A stretch of 64,000 nucleotides of DNA from Glandiceps talaboti (lineage: Eukaryota > Hemichordata > Enteropneusta > Spengelidae), in NCBI RefSeq assembly GCF_964340395.1, contig NC_135549.1, positions 21,113,342 to 21,177,341 of the forward strand, written 5' to 3'. This document shows, piece by piece, positions 63,119 to 64,000 of this stretch (position 1 is its first letter; every line of letters begins with the position of its first letter). The translations under genes were made by a program, and so were the position numbers. A model generated the notes under the pieces. It saw nothing but the letters and a program-made list of their open reading frames with translations, did not search any database and was not told the origin of the DNA.

Positions 63119-64000
63119 GTAAGATAATTAAAAGGAGCATTGTATATTGATAATTATTTATCTTGTATTACAGTGAACCAAGATATTAACATGCAATCTT
63201 ATATTCGTGCTATAGGAAATAGATTATGCACATTTTAATTTTAGACCCAAGGTATTCAGTGTTGTTTGTGCACATAAACAGTGTGTTGAGAACAATGAAA
63301 TTTGACATTAGGCTACTGTAATTAGAGATGCTTACTGTAAAGTACAGACAGTGCATTAAATAAAAATTTGTTTCTCCTTGTACCATGATAGTGATGGCAG
63401 TCGATAGTAACACTGTATGAAAATGTTATTCTGAGACTGACTTGCATCTAAAATAATTTACATCGATCTACAGTCACACAGTTTTATTTTCATGTTCATG
63501 ATTGGGCATAAAATTAAAACTGCCTAAAAATAATTTCCAGGTTCATAGTATTACCTGACATAGAGTTACACACCCAAAATAGAGGTGTAATCAAGCAACC
63601 ACAAACTTAAAGAAAAAAGAAACCGTCTGATTTTGTGCAACACAAATTTGCCAACTCCACTAATTGCTGGATCCCATGGAGCCATGCATAGCAACAAATA
63701 TACTTGTTCCACTCTGACCTCAAGTGTGGCATGAAATAATAGCAGCTTTTAGGATTGCATGAATATAGACTACAGATGCAAATGAATGTCTAATGAGCAT
63801 GGTTGTTTCTTTGGATTTACTATGCACGTAATAACCCACTTGTCAGCTTTTTGTGTGTAAGATATAATATGCATTATGAGTTTAGTAAGTTGATTTTTAA
63901 CAAGTCACTATAACTTTTAAAATGCAAATGCTTGAGCTTGGTGTTCCTATGAAAAATGCAACCGTGACTTCAATCAGATACTAATGTACACCTTTGTTTT
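63119..64000 (+). other. probable intron after the BEN-like exon
   Basis: No second exon, repeat or RNA is recognised before the window ends. Confidence 0.4.

Overview
This window is animal nuclear DNA, not bacterial. It is AT-rich and microsatellite-laden, and its genes are split by GT-AG introns. It carries two confidently identified single-copy bilaterian genes, tandem C2H2 zinc-finger arrays and several kinds of transposon debris. The intron sizes, long ATGT/ATAC arrays, tRNA-derived SINE-like repeat and a RASL12-type gene suggest a marine invertebrate, perhaps a non-vertebrate deuterostome. I cannot fix the species from sequence alone.

Layout. (1) 0-7 kb: a C2H2 zinc-finger gene on the minus strand runs off the left edge (16 fingers visible). 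About 5 kb away lies an inverted, decayed relative on the plus strand, interrupted by a 109-bp MITE with a perfect 9-bp target-site duplication. A hAT-type transposase fragment and several small repeats lie between them. (2) 7-12 kb: gene-poor DNA with microsatellites. (3) 12.3-43.1 kb, minus strand: a five-exon Ras-like small GTPase of the RASL12/RERG type, 253 residues, with a 23.8-kb intron full of simple repeats. (4) 43.1-47.0 kb: the interval between two divergent genes, with two CTCF-like motifs. (5) 47.0-54.2 kb, plus strand: the complete eight-exon PSMD6 gene (26S proteasome lid subunit Rpn7), exactly 389 codons, with poly(A) signal. (6) 55-64 kb: a segmentally duplicated region. A repeat of about 710-720 bp contains a short conserved ORF fused to a Ty3/gypsy integrase zinc-finger remnant. 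It is present in several tandem copies and alternates with BEN-domain-like exons and two palindromic minisatellites that both end at the same 10-mer.

How the genes relate. PSMD6 and the RASL12-like gene are divergent neighbours with no functional link visible in the sequence. The zinc-finger locus looks like a decaying member of an expanding family. The right end looks like a young local duplication in which retroelement pieces, a small ORF and BEN exons have been copied together. Nothing prokaryotic (operon, CRISPR, phage) is present. Most long ORFs outside the genes are translations of simple repeats.
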